Assembly: GCF_001513975.1 (NCBI RefSeq)
Contig: NZ_KQ947987.1
Span: forward strand, 244,019 to 308,018
DNA from: Streptomyces curacoi
GTDB taxonomy: Bacteria; Actinomycetota; Actinomycetes; Streptomycetales; Streptomycetaceae
Direction of reading: 5' to 3'
Length of the DNA: 64,000 nucleotides
Each line of letters begins with the position of its first letter. Positions within the stretch are counted from its first letter, which is position 1. Position numbers and translations under genes: made by a program. Of the stretch, positions 46,557-55,629 are shown one piece after another. Under the pieces are notes generated by a model. The model was given only the letters and a program-made list of their open reading frames with translations, did no database searches and was not told where the DNA came from.

Positions 46557-49500
46557 TCAGGACAGCAGCTCGACCTCCGAGAGCGTGGCTTCGCCGTCCA
46601 GCACCAGGCGGTACCTCCCGTACGTACCCGGCGATCCCACGGTGAACGCGCGTGTCTGCCTGTCCCAGGCGAAGGACTCCCCGGAACGCCGGTCGAGGGT
46701 GCGCCACGTGGTCCCGTCGGACGAGCCCTGGAGGGTCCAGCCGGCCGGCGCCTTCGCCCGGTCCGACGACGACGTCAGGGTGTACTGCACGGCCTCGGTA
46801 CGCCCGGACACCGGCAGCTCCAGCGCGGTCACGCTCGCGTCGGTCGCCGAGGTGTCGTCGAACAGCGCCCCATCGCCGTTGAGTACGTCCGCCCTCGGCA
46901 CCGGCACCTTGTCGTCCTTGGTGATCGACACCGGCGCCGCGTGCCTGCCGGTGCCCCACGACGACGGTCGCGGCCCCATGTCGAACTCCAGCACCCCGCC
47001 CTTCGCGATCAGCGAGTGCGGCAGCGAGGTCGACGACCACGGAACCCCGTTGACCTTCAGGCCCTGCACGTACACGTTTCGCGCGCTGTTCCTCGGCGCC
47101 TTGACCACCAGGTCCCTGCCGTTCTCCAGATGGACCGTCGCCCTGGTGAACAGGGGCGAGCCGATGGCGTACTCACCACTGCCCATCACCAGCGGATAGA
47201 AGCCCAGCGCGGAGAACAGGAACCAGGCCGACTGCTCGCCGTTGTCCTCGTCGCCGTGGTAGCCCTGCCCGATCTCACTGCCGACGTACAGCCGCGACAG
47301 CACCTCACGGACGTTCCGCTGCGCCTTCCAGGGCTGCCCGGCCGCGTCGTACATGTAGATGGCGTGGTGGGCGACCTGGTTGGAGTGACCGTACATGCCC
47401 ATGCGGACGTCCCGCGCCTCCGTCATCTCGTGGATGACACCGCCGTAGGAGCCGACGAAGTCGGGCGAGGCGGTCTCCGGGGTGGCGAAGTACTCGTCGA
47501 GCTTGTCGGCGAGACCGTCGCGCCCGCCGTACAGGTTGGCCAGGCCCCGGCTGTCCTGGGGCGCCGTGAAGGCGTACCCCCAGCCGTTCGTCTCCGTGTA
47601 GTCGTACCCCCATACGCGCGGGTCGTACTTGGAGGACTCGACGCGCCAGTCGCCCTTCTCGTCCCGGCCCTGGAAGAAGCCCGCCCTGGAGTCGAAGAGG
47701 TTCACATAGCCGCGGGCCCGGTTCAGGAAGTACTCCGACTCCTCCTTGTACCGCTTCTCCCCGGTCTGCCTGTACAGGGCCTGGCCCATCCGCGCGATGC
47801 CGTAGTCGTTGAGGTAGCCCTCCAGCGCCCACGACAGGCCCTCGTGCGTCTCGGTGCCGGTGTAGCCGAGGAAGGGCGAGGTCGTCATGCCCTTGCGGCC
47901 CACGCCGGACGAGGGCGGTACGACGGTCGCGTTCTTCACGGCCGCGTCGTACGCCGACTTCGCGTCGAAGTCGACGCCCTTGACGTACGCGTCGGCGAAG
48001 GCGACGTCCGAGGAGGTGCCGGTCATCAGGTCCGCGTAGCCGGGGGAGGACCAGCGGGAGGTCCAGCCGCCGTCCTTGTACTGCTGCACGAAGCCGTCGA
48101 CCATCTCGCCCGCCTGGCCGGGTGTCAGCAGTGAGTACGCGGGCCAGGTCGTCCGATAGGTGTCCCAGAAGCCGTTGTTGACGTACACCTTGCCGTCCAC
48201 GATCTTCGCGCCGGTGTGCGTCGGGGTGTCGGGCTTCGGCATCGGTGAGAACGGTGACGCGTACTGGTACTTCTCACCGACCTTCTCGAACCCGGAGTTG
48301 GGGTACAGGTAGAGCCGGTACAGGCTGGAGTAGAGGGTGGTCAGCTGGTCCGGGGTCGCGCCCTCCACCTCGACCTTGCCGAGGAGGCGGTCCCACTGGC
48401 GCTGGGCACGTGACTTGACCGTCTCGAAGGAGGTGCCGTCGGGGATCTCCTGGCGCAGGTTGTCCTTGGCCTGGTCGACGCTGATGAGCGAGGTGGCCAG
48501 GCGCAGGGTGACGGTCCGGTCGGCTCCGGCGTCGAAGCGCAGGTGTCCCTTCACCCCGCCGGCGGAGCCCTCGGTCACGGGCTTGTCGAACACGCCGTAC
48601 ACGAACAGCCGTGTCGCTCCCGTCGACAGCCCGGACTTCACGTCCGAGTACCCGGTGACGGTCCCGTTCTCCTTGTCGAGGGTGAGCCCGGCCTGGTCCG
48701 TCACATTGTCGAAGAGGACGCTCGCGTCGTCGCCGGGGTAGGTGAAGCGCAGCGCCGCCGCGTGGTCGGTCGGCGCCATCTCCGCCTTCAGCCCGTTCTC
48801 GAACCGCACCCCGTAGTAGTACGGCCGCGCGATCTCGTTCTCGTGCCGGAAGGCGAGCTCCCGTGCCTCACGGCCCAGGTCCGGGGTGCCGGAGACGGCC
48901 GACGGCATCACCTGGAAGGTCTGCCGGTCGCCCATCCAGGGGCTGGGCTCGTGGCTCGCGCTGAACGCCTGGATCGTCGGCAGGTTGTCGTCGTTGTTCG
49001 CGCGTGCGTAGTCGTACAGCCAGCTCAGCGAGGCCGCGTTCGTCACCGGCGTCCAGAAGTTGAAGCCGTGCGGCACGGCGGTCGCCGGGAAGTTGTTGCC
49101 GCGTGAGAAGCCGCCGCTGGAGAGGGTGCCGCGGGTGGTGAGCGCGTAGTCGGACGGGTGGGCCTTGGGCTTCTCGGGCGGCACGCGCTTCAGCGCGATG
49201 TCGTCCAGCCAGCCGCGGAACTTCGCCGGGCCCTCCGGGGAGTCGTACGCCACCAGGATCCGGTCGACCGTCTTCCCGGCCGCGACCGACCCGATCCGTG
49301 AGACCACGTTGTTCCACTGGTTGACGTACAGCACCTTGGCCGCGCCCTGCCCGCGCGGGGACAGCGGGAAGCCGTGCTGGTCGGTGGCGCCGAGGTCGCT
49401 GAGATGGGTGCCGTCGGTGAAGGCCAGGTCGACCGAGACGTGCGTGGCGTCGTAGTCGCGGTCGCCGTCGGCCATCGACGGGAAGACCCGGTAGGAGAGC

Positions 49501-50366
49501 CGGGTGTCGCGGCCGACGGCCACGTTGACGTCGTAGACCTTGTTGTACGAGTACGCCCGCCCGTCCGCCGTGTGACGTCCGGCGTATCGCAGGGCTCGCT
49601 TGCCGGTGAAGCCCGCGCCCGCCTTCGCGGTCGGGGAGCCGCTCGGGCCGCGGTCGACGAGGGAGAGCATGTCCTGCGGCACCGGGCCGTCGCTGCCGCC
49701 CGTGGAGAACTGGACGTCGGCCAGTTGCAGGATGCCGGAGGCGCCGTTGTTCCTGGTGACCTCCAGCCGGAAGCGCTGGTACTCGGCCGGTTCGGTGATG
49801 TCGTACGTCTTTGTCTGGAACCGTTCGGTGAACGCCTCACCGGTGCGGGTGTCGAGGGTCTTCCAGTCGGTGCCGTCCGTGGAGCCCTTCAGGGTCCAGT
49901 CCTGCGGGTCCCGCTCGGCGTGGTCATTGGCCGAAGTGAGCGCGTATTTCGCGATTTTTACTGTTTTGTCCAGGTCGAACTCCAGCCACCCGGTGGGTTC
50001 GAAGACCAGCCACTTGCTGCTCGGCTCCCCGTCGACGAGGTTCTCCTTCACCTCCCCGCCGCCGGTGTTCTCGCCGCTCGCCCGTACGTCCGTGACATGG
50101 TCGGTCACATTGCCCGGAATGCCGCTGCTGTAGCCGCCGTCCACACCCGAGGCACGCTTGGCGCCGTCCGGGGCGGTGTCGACGGTGTTGAGCCAGTCGG
50201 GTGCCGGGTCGGCCGCCTCGAAGGAGGAGGTGAACTCCTGGTCGGGCGTCGCGGGAGCGTCCGGCAGGGCCACCGCCGCCCCCTGCGCGCTCACGGCCAA
50301 AGCGAAGGCGGCCGCCGACACGACCGCCGTTTCAACCCATCTGTGCCGAGCTCTCTGCTGCTTCAA
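46557..50366 (-). CDS. Secreted multidomain GH92 alpha-mannosidase
   Basis: A 1269-residue exported enzyme that removes terminal mannose (alpha-1,2 or related links) from fungal or glycoprotein mannans. Signal peptide about 1-35 (VVSAAAFALAVSAQGAAVA). An F5/8-type-C (discoidin) domain covers about 85-195, then a second beta domain to about 395. GH92 N- and catalytic domains follow at about 400-1130, with the catalytic acidic motif HGDEDNGEQSAWFLFSALGF. Another F5/8-C domain forms the C-terminus. The start is TTG 50366 with AGGGAGGG upstream; longer readings cross the promoter. It is divergent from ngcE, with a LacI-type palindrome just upstream. Confidence 0.9.
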   Translation of the reverse strand: MKQQRARHRWVETAVVSAAAFALAVSAQGAAVALPDAPATPDQEFTSSFEAADPAPDWLNTVDTAPDGAKRASGVDGGYSSGIPGNVTDHVTDVRASGENTGGGEVKENLVDGEPSSKWLVFEPTGWLEFDLDKTVKIAKYALTSANDHAERDPQDWTLKGSTDGTDWKTLDTRTGEAFTERFQTKTYDITEPAEYQRFRLEVTRNNGASGILQLADVQFSTGGSDGPVPQDMLSLVDRGPSGSPTAKAGAGFTGKRALRYAGRHTADGRAYSYNKVYDVNVAVGRDTRLSYRVFPSMADGDRDYDATHVSVDLAFTDGTHLSDLGATDQHGFPLSPRGQGAAKVLYVNQWNNVVSRIGSVAAGKTVDRILVAYDSPEGPAKFRGWLDDIALKRVPPEKPKAHPSDYALTTRGTLSSGGFSRGNNFPATAVPHGFNFWTPVTNAASLSWLYDYARANNDDNLPTIQAFSASHEPSPWMGDRQTFQVMPSAVSGTPDLGREARELAFRHENEIARPYYYGVRFENGLKAEMAPTDHAAALRFTYPGDDASVLFDNVTDQAGLTLDKENGTVTGYSDVKSGLSTGATRLFVYGVFDKPVTEGSAGGVKGHLRFDAGADRTVTLRLATSLISVDQAKDNLRQEIPDGTSFETVKSRAQRQWDRLLGKVEVEGATPDQLTTLYSSLYRLYLYPNSGFEKVGEKYQYASPFSPMPKPDTPTHTGAKIVDGKVYVNNGFWDTYRTTWPAYSLLTPGQAGEMVDGFVQQYKDGGWTSRWSSPGYADLMTGTSSDVAFADAYVKGVDFDAKSAYDAAVKNATVVPPSSGVGRKGMTTSPFLGYTGTETHEGLSWALEGYLNDYGIARMGQALYRQTGEKRYKEESEYFLNRARGYVNLFDSRAGFFQGRDEKGDWRVESSKYDPRVWGYDYTETNGWGYAFTAPQDSRGLANLYGGRDGLADKLDEYFATPETASPDFVGSYGGVIHEMTEARDVRMGMYGHSNQVAHHAIYMYDAAGQPWKAQRNVREVLSRLYVGSEIGQGYHGDEDNGEQSAWFLFSALGFYPLVMGSGEYAIGSPLFTRATVHLENGRDLVVKAPRNSARNVYVQGLKVNGVPWSSTSLPHSLIAKGGVLEFDMGPRPSSWGTGRHAAPVSITKDDKVPVPRADVLNGDGALFDDTSATDASVTALELPVSGRTEAVQYTLTSSSDRAKAPAGWTLQGSSDGTTWRTLDRRSGESFAWDRQTRAFTVGSPGTYGRYRLVLDGEATLSEVELLS

Positions 50367-50388
50367 CGGGTACCCTCCCTGCGCACGG

Positions 50389-50400
50389 GACAACGTTGTC
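50389..50400. promoter_or_regulatory. LacI-type palindrome GACAACGTTGTC
   Basis: A perfect 12-bp palindrome centred on CG, 23-34 bp upstream of the GH92 TTG start, typical of LacI/GalR-family operators. It lies in the 362-bp GH92-ngcE gap, which holds no gene. The repressor gene is not in this window. Confidence 0.75.
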
Positions 50401-50590
50401 AACTTCGATGCGCAAGGATCAGTTGTGACCCAAGTGCTCAGCCATGTCAAGGGTGTTGGGTGTGACATTCGGGCCCAGGGACAGGGATTTTTCCGCCAAG
50501 GAACACACAGGCCGCTCATATTTCCGGCAGGTCTCAACTCGGAAAAGACCGTCGGCCAACCTTGCATTCGATCTTGCTCCGTTGGCGGGA

Positions 50591-50606
50591 AGTGGACTAT
50601 ACCTGT
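50591..50606. promoter_or_regulatory. DasR dre-like site upstream of ngcE
   Basis: AGTGGACTATACCTGT matches the DasR responsive element AGTGGTCTAGACCACT at 12 of 16 positions, with conserved GTGG and ACC cores. It is 123 bp upstream of ngcE. DasR is the GntR-family GlcNAc-6-P-sensing repressor of chitin and GlcNAc uptake genes, which fits an NgcEFG importer. Confidence 0.7.
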
Positions 50607-50728
50607 CGGCGATTCACACGATCCGCACTTCCTGCACGACCCAGCCTGCACGACCAGCTCGACCCGACCGCGGTGCCGGGGAGGATCCGGTTCACCGCCT
50701 GAGTCCTGGAGAAGGCGAGGACTTGAGC

Positions 50729-52192
50729 ATGGGATCCACTTCCGCCGAGAACCCCGAGAACAACGGCTCCGCAGGTGTCGGACGCCGCGATCTGATCAAG
50801 CGGTCGGCCGCCCTCGGTCTGATCTCCGTACCGACGATGAGCTTCCTGTCCGCGTGCGCCACCGGCGGGGGCGGCGGCAACGAGGAGCCGACCAAGGCGC
50901 CGGGTGGCGCGAAGTCCGCCACCAACCCCCTCGGGGTCAAGGAGGGCCTCGCGCTGGAGGCGTTCATCTTCAAGGGCGGCCTGGGTGACCAGTACGCCAA
51001 GGACGCCGAGGCCGACTACAAGGCGAAGTACAAGGCCGAGGTCAAGCACACCGGCACCCAGCAGGTCGGCCCCAAGCTGACCCCGCGGTTCGCCGGCGGC
51101 AACCCGCCGGACGTCATCGACAACTCCGGCGCCGACCACCTCGACATGAACAAGCTGTCCACGCAGGGGCAGCTCCAGGACCTGCAGGCGCTGCTGGACG
51201 CGCCCTCGATGGACGACGCGAGCAAGAAGATCTCGGACGTCATCCACCCGAGCACCATCGAGAAGGGCAAGCACGGCGACACCTTCGACGTGCTCTACTA
51301 CGCCTTCACCATCTACGGCACCTGGTACTCCCAGAAGGCCCTCGACGACAACGGCTGGGAATACCCCAAGTCGTTCGACGAGATGGTCAAGCTCTGCGGC
51401 GAGATCAAGAAGAAGGGCATCGCGCCCTGGACGTACGCCGGAAAGTATCCGTACTACGTCCACTTCAACCTGTTCGCCCAGATCGCCAAGATCGGCGGCA
51501 TGGATGGCTGGATCGCCATCGACAACCTGGAGCCGAACGCCTGGACCAGCAGCGACGCGGTCAAGCAGGTCGTCGAGCACTACGAGGAGCTGGCCGCCAA
51601 GAAGTACTTCCTCCAGGGCAGCCAGGGCCTGACGCACATTCAGTCCCAGACCGCCTGGAACAAGGGCAAGGCCATCTTCATCCCCAACGGCTCCTGGGTG
51701 GAGAACGAGGCCGCCCCGACCACGCCCAAGGACTTCCAGATGTCCGTCGGCGCCCTCTTCGACGGCTCTGGCGACAAGATGCCGCACGGCACCCTGCGCG
51801 CCGAGCCCAGCGAGCCGTACATCGTGGCCGGCAAGGGCAAGAACCCGACGGGCGGCATGGAGCTGCTGCGCATCATGCTCTCCAAGAAGCACGCGCAGAA
51901 CTTCGCCACCAAGGTCAAGTCGCTCACCTGTGTGGTCGACGCCACCGAGGGCATGACTCTCTCGCCGGGCCTCGCCTCGGCGAGCAAGGCCTTCAAGGAC
52001 GCCGGCGACAACATCATCAGCCTCCAGCTGCAGGAGTGGTACCCCTCGCTGACGGACGAGAAGATCGGCGGTCTCACCGGGCAGCTGCTCACCGGCGAAC
52101 TCAAGGCGGCCGACTGGATCAAAAGGACGCAGCAGTACGCCGACGCCGTCGCCAAGGACGACTCCGTCAAGAAGTTCAAGCGCGAGAAGTAG
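50729..52192 (+). CDS. ngcE: N-acetylglucosamine/diacetylchitobiose-binding lipoprotein NgcE
   Basis: A 487-residue solute-binding lipoprotein. The N-terminus has a Tat-like GRRDLIKRSAALGL and a lipobox FLSACA (Cys near 44), then a Gly-rich linker. The body is a type 1 sugar-binding fold (VKHTGTQQVGPKLTPRFAGG; IAPWTYAGKYPYYVHFNLFA; WVENEAAPTTPKDFQMSVGA). Best match by memory is the NgcE family, which binds GlcNAc and chitobiose. Two permease genes follow and no ATPase, as in known ngc loci served by MsiK. A dre-like site supports the assignment. Confidence 0.88.
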   Translation: MGSTSAENPENNGSAGVGRRDLIKRSAALGLISVPTMSFLSACATGGGGGNEEPTKAPGGAKSATNPLGVKEGLALEAFIFKGGLGDQYAKDAEADYKAKYKAEVKHTGTQQVGPKLTPRFAGGNPPDVIDNSGADHLDMNKLSTQGQLQDLQALLDAPSMDDASKKISDVIHPSTIEKGKHGDTFDVLYYAFTIYGTWYSQKALDDNGWEYPKSFDEMVKLCGEIKKKGIAPWTYAGKYPYYVHFNLFAQIAKIGGMDGWIAIDNLEPNAWTSSDAVKQVVEHYEELAAKKYFLQGSQGLTHIQSQTAWNKGKAIFIPNGSWVENEAAPTTPKDFQMSVGALFDGSGDKMPHGTLRAEPSEPYIVAGKGKNPTGGMELLRIMLSKKHAQNFATKVKSLTCVVDATEGMTLSPGLASASKAFKDAGDNIISLQLQEWYPSLTDEKIGGLTGQLLTGELKAADWIKRTQQYADAVAKDDSVKKFKREK

Positions 52193-52229
52193 GCCGGGCA
52201 CATACGAGAGGGAAGGGCCGGGAAGCAGC

Positions 52230-53153
52230 ATGCAACACGGCAAATACCGATTCATCGTGGGCTTCCTGGCCCTGCCCGTCATCGTCTACGCGGTCTTCGT
52301 GATCTCGCCGTTCGTCCAGGCGTTCCAGATCTCGCTGACCGACTGGTCGGGGCTGGTCGGCACGGCGAAGTTCGTCGGCCTGGAGAACTTCGAGAAGCTG
52401 TGGCACAACGAGGATTTCTGGAACGCGCTGTGGCACAACGTCTACATGCTGATCGCGGTGCCGATCGTGACGCTGGGCCTCGGTCTGTTCTTCGCCTTCA
52501 TGCTCAATGTGGGGGGAAAGCGCCGTAAGAACGAAGTCATCACCGGCGTCGCGGGCTCGAAGTTCTACCGTTTCGTCTTCTTCTTCCCGCAGGTCATCTC
52601 CATCACCATCATCGCCGTCATCTGGTTCAACATCTACAACCCGGACCCGCAGGACGGCATGCTCAACTCCCTGCTGGGCGCGGTCGGCCTGGACAGCCTC
52701 CAGAACGCCTGGCTGGGCGAGAAGAGCCTCGCCCTGCTGTGCATCATGGCGGTGATGATCTGGTCCCACGTGGGCTTCTACGTCGTGCTCTTCTCGGCGG
52801 CGATGGCGTCCATCCCGCGGGACATCTACGAGGCCGCGCTGCTCGACGGGGCGGGCCGCTTCCCCACCTTCTTCAGGATCACCCTGCCGCTGCTGTGGGA
52901 CACCGTGCAGACCGGCTGGGTGTACATGGGCATCATCGCCCTGGACGGCTTCGCCCTGGTGCAGATCATGTCGGTGAACATGGGCGGTCCCGACGGCGCC
53001 ACGGACGTCATGCCGCTGCGGCTGTATCTGACGGCGTTCCGCGACAGCCAGTTCGGCTACGCGTCCGCGATGGGCGTCGCGATGCTCATCGTCACCATGA
53101 CGTTCGCAGTGCTCACCATGCGCTTCGCGCGGCGTGAGCGGATCGAGTTCTAG
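52230..53153 (+). CDS. ngcF: GlcNAc/chitobiose ABC permease NgcF
   Basis: A 307-residue MalF-type permease with six membrane segments (first at FIVGFLALPVIVYAVFVISP). The EAA loop is YEAALLDGAGRFPTFFRITL near 200. It lies 37 bp after ngcE and 13 bp before ngcG. Pairs with NgcG to form the channel; energy is presumably supplied by MsiK encoded elsewhere. Confidence 0.9.
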   Translation: MQHGKYRFIVGFLALPVIVYAVFVISPFVQAFQISLTDWSGLVGTAKFVGLENFEKLWHNEDFWNALWHNVYMLIAVPIVTLGLGLFFAFMLNVGGKRRKNEVITGVAGSKFYRFVFFFPQVISITIIAVIWFNIYNPDPQDGMLNSLLGAVGLDSLQNAWLGEKSLALLCIMAVMIWSHVGFYVVLFSAAMASIPRDIYEAALLDGAGRFPTFFRITLPLLWDTVQTGWVYMGIIALDGFALVQIMSVNMGGPDGATDVMPLRLYLTAFRDSQFGYASAMGVAMLIVTMTFAVLTMRFARRERIEF

Positions 53154-53166
53154 GGGTACGGGCGAC

Positions 53167-54099
53167 ATGACGACGGACACGAACACCGGCACGGTGACCA
53201 AGAGGGACGAGGCGGTCCGTCCCGGCGTCACCAGGAAGCTCGGCCCGACCGACGGCCGCTCCTCGGAGGGCGGCGTACTCCATGTCTTCTCGCACGGCAT
53301 GCTCGTCCTGTGGGCGCTGATGGTCGGCGTGCCGCTGCTGTGGGTGCTGTGGAGCTCCTTCAAGACCAGCAACGGCATCCTCTCCGATCCCTGGGGGCTG
53401 CCGACCACGCTCCACTTCGAGAACTGGGCCAACGCCTGGAACAAGGCGAACATGGGCCAGTACTTCCTCAACACCGCGATCGTGGTGGGCGGTTCGGTGA
53501 TCGGCACCATGGTGCTGGGCTCCATGGCGGCGTACGTACTGGCCCGGTTCACCTTCCCGGGCAACCGGTTCATCTACTTCATGTTCGTGGCCGGCATGTC
53601 CTTCCCGGTCTTCATGCTGGTGATCCCGCTGTTCTTCGTGCTGCGGGACTTCCCCGGCAGCCCGCTCCTCGCGACGTACCACGGGCTGATCCTCGTCTAC
53701 ATCGCCTATTCGCTGCCGTTCACCGTCTTCTTCATGACGGCCTTCTTCCGCACCCTGCCGACGTCGGTCGCGGAGGCGGCGCTGATCGACGGGGCGTCGC
53801 ACACGCGAACGTTCTTCCAGGTGATGCTGCCGATGGCCAAGCCGGGCCTGATCAGCATCGGCATCTTCAACTTCCTGGGCCAGTGGAACCAGTACCTGCT
53901 GCCGATGGTCCTCAACCAGAACGAGGACAAGTACGTCCTCACCCAGGGCCTGGCGATGATCGCCCTCCAGCAGGGCTACGAGAACGACTGGGGCGCCCTG
54001 ATGGCCGGCATGATGATCGCGATGCTGCCGGTGCTCATCGTCTACTTCATCTTCCAGCGACAGGTCCAGGCGGGACTGACGGCCGGTGCACTGAAGTAA
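53167..54099 (+). CDS. ngcG: GlcNAc/chitobiose ABC permease NgcG
   Basis: A 310-residue MalG-type permease with a hydrophilic 35-residue N-terminal tail and six membrane segments (first at HGMLVLWALMVGVPLLWVLW). The EAA loop is AEAALIDGASHTRTFFQVML near 200. The chosen ATG at 53167 follows the ngcF stop by 13 bp. The operon ends here at hairpins (54126-54177). Confidence 0.9.
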   Translation: MTTDTNTGTVTKRDEAVRPGVTRKLGPTDGRSSEGGVLHVFSHGMLVLWALMVGVPLLWVLWSSFKTSNGILSDPWGLPTTLHFENWANAWNKANMGQYFLNTAIVVGGSVIGTMVLGSMAAYVLARFTFPGNRFIYFMFVAGMSFPVFMLVIPLFFVLRDFPGSPLLATYHGLILVYIAYSLPFTVFFMTAFFRTLPTSVAEAALIDGASHTRTFFQVMLPMAKPGLISIGIFNFLGQWNQYLLPMVLNQNEDKYVLTQGLAMIALQQGYENDWGALMAGMMIAMLPVLIVYFIFQRQVQAGLTAGALK

Positions 54100-54148
54100 A
54101 CGCTGTCTGTTCGCCCCGCCGTAAGCACCGCGTCACGCGGTGTCATCC

Positions 54149-54177
54149 GTGAGCCGTCCCGCCCCGGGGCGGCTCAC
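54149..54177 (+). terminator. Terminator after ngcEFG
   Basis: GTGAGCCG (54149-54156) pairs with CGGCTCAC (54170-54177), with a CCCCGGGG centre that can extend the stem. A second small hairpin, CACCGCG-tca-CGCGGTG, lies just upstream at 54126-54142. Confidence 0.8.
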
Positions 54178-54308
54178 GTGTGCGTGTACACACCCCCGGA
54201 TCCGGTTCAACCTCTTGACGGGAGCCAACCCGAACGGCTCAGCTTAGAGTTCACTAGTTGGACATAGACGGGGTCTCATCGAAGCGGCCCCGCGCGCAGG
54301 AGGTCGTC

Positions 54309-55508
54309 GTGGAGACTCCAGGGTCGCAGTCGTCGCTGCACCGAGCCAACCTGGAGCGGGTCGTACGGGCCGTCCGGCTGGCCGGATCGCTCACCCAGGC
54401 GGAGATCGCGAGGACCACGGGTCTGTCCGCGGCGACGGTCTCCAACATCGTCCGGGAGCTCAAGGACGGCGGAACGGTCGAGGTCACACCCACTTCGGCG
54501 GGTGGCCGCCGGGCCCGCAGCGTCTCCCTGAGCGGTGACGCCGGGATCGTCATAGGGGTCGACTTCGGGCACACGCATTTGCGCGTCGCGGTCGGGAATC
54601 TCGCCCACCAGGTGCTGGCCGAGGAGTCCGAGCCGCTCGATGTCGACGCCTCCTCGACGCAGGGCTTCGACCGGGCGGAGGAGCTGGTCAATCGCCTGAT
54701 CGCAGCAACGGGCGTCGACCGGTCCAAGATCGCCGGGGTGGGCCTGGGCGTCCCGGGACCCATCGACGTCGAGTCCGGCACCCTCGGCTCGACCGCCATC
54801 CTGCCGGGCTGGACCGGCACCAAGCCCGCCGAGGAGCTGCGCGGCCGGCTCGGGGTGCCCGTGCACGTGGACAACGACGCCAACCTGGGCGCCCTGGGCG
54901 AGCTCGTCTGGGGCAGCGGGCGGGGCGTGCGCGACCTGGCGTACATCAAGGTCGCCAGCGGTGTCGGCGCCGGTCTGGTCATCAGCGGCAAGATCTACCG
55001 GGGCCCGGGTGGCACGGCGGGAGAAATCGGGCATATTACTCTTGATGAGTCCGGCCCGGTCTGCCGCTGCGGAAACCGTGGCTGCCTGGAGACCTTCGCG
55101 GCGGCGCGCTATGTGCTTCCGCTCCTCCAGTCCAGTCACGGCACCGACCTGACCATGGAGGGTGTCGTACGGCTGGCCAGGGACGGGGACCCGGGCTGCC
55201 GTCGGGTGATCGCCGACGTCGGCCGTCATATCGGCAGTGGAGTCGCCAATCTCTGCAATCTCCTGAACCCGAGCCGCGTGGTCCTGGGTGGTGATCTCGC
55301 CGAGGCCGGTGAGCTGGTCCTCGGGCCGATCCGGGAGTCCGTCGGCCGCTACGCCATTCCCAGTGCGGCGCGCCAACTGTCCGTTCTTCCCGGGGCACTT
55401 GGCGGTCGTGCGGAGGTGCTCGGAGCGCTCGCCCTCGCGCTCAGCGAGATGGGTGATTCAACCCTTTTGGACAGCACGCTGCATGCGGCCACCCCTGCCT
55501 TCACTTAG
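54309..55508 (+). CDS. rok7B7: ROK-family transcriptional regulator Rok7B7
   Basis: A 399-residue repressor/kinase-fold protein. The N-terminal winged helix reads AGSLTQAEIARTTGLSAATV near 20. The ROK sugar-kinase-like domain shows GVDFGHTHLRVAVG near 80, the acidic VDNDANLGALGE near 190 and the zinc motif CRCGNRGCLE near 258. GTG 54309 has AGGAGG 6 nt upstream; a TTG at 54258 would add 17 residues and lacks a site. The orthologue in S. coelicolor (SCO6008, from memory) lies next to xylFGH, responds to xylose and affects carbon catabolite control and antibiotic production. The same order is kept here. Confidence 0.9.
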   Translation: METPGSQSSLHRANLERVVRAVRLAGSLTQAEIARTTGLSAATVSNIVRELKDGGTVEVTPTSAGGRRARSVSLSGDAGIVIGVDFGHTHLRVAVGNLAHQVLAEESEPLDVDASSTQGFDRAEELVNRLIAATGVDRSKIAGVGLGVPGPIDVESGTLGSTAILPGWTGTKPAEELRGRLGVPVHVDNDANLGALGELVWGSGRGVRDLAYIKVASGVGAGLVISGKIYRGPGGTAGEIGHITLDESGPVCRCGNRGCLETFAAARYVLPLLQSSHGTDLTMEGVVRLARDGDPGCRRVIADVGRHIGSGVANLCNLLNPSRVVLGGDLAEAGELVLGPIRESVGRYAIPSAARQLSVLPGALGGRAEVLGALALALSEMGDSTLLDSTLHAATPAFT

Positions 55509-55517
55509 AGAACGGAT

Positions 55518-55529
55518 GGCACCGTTGCC
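55518..55529. promoter_or_regulatory. Imperfect palindrome GGCACCGTTGCC upstream of xylF
   Basis: GGCA-CCGT-TGCC, 100 bp upstream of xylF and 10 bp after the rok7B7 stop, is a candidate operator for Rok7B7 or a LacI-type factor. It is flanked by AACGG and CCCGTT arms (55511 and 55532) that extend the symmetry. Confidence 0.4.
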
Positions 55530-55629
55530 AACCCGTTAAGGATTTACTTCTTGACGTCGCACGTGTGGCCGAGTTGACTTCCAGCCACCTCGGCCGCAGT
55601 GTCGCGGCCTCGTCAGGGAGGTTTCTGAA

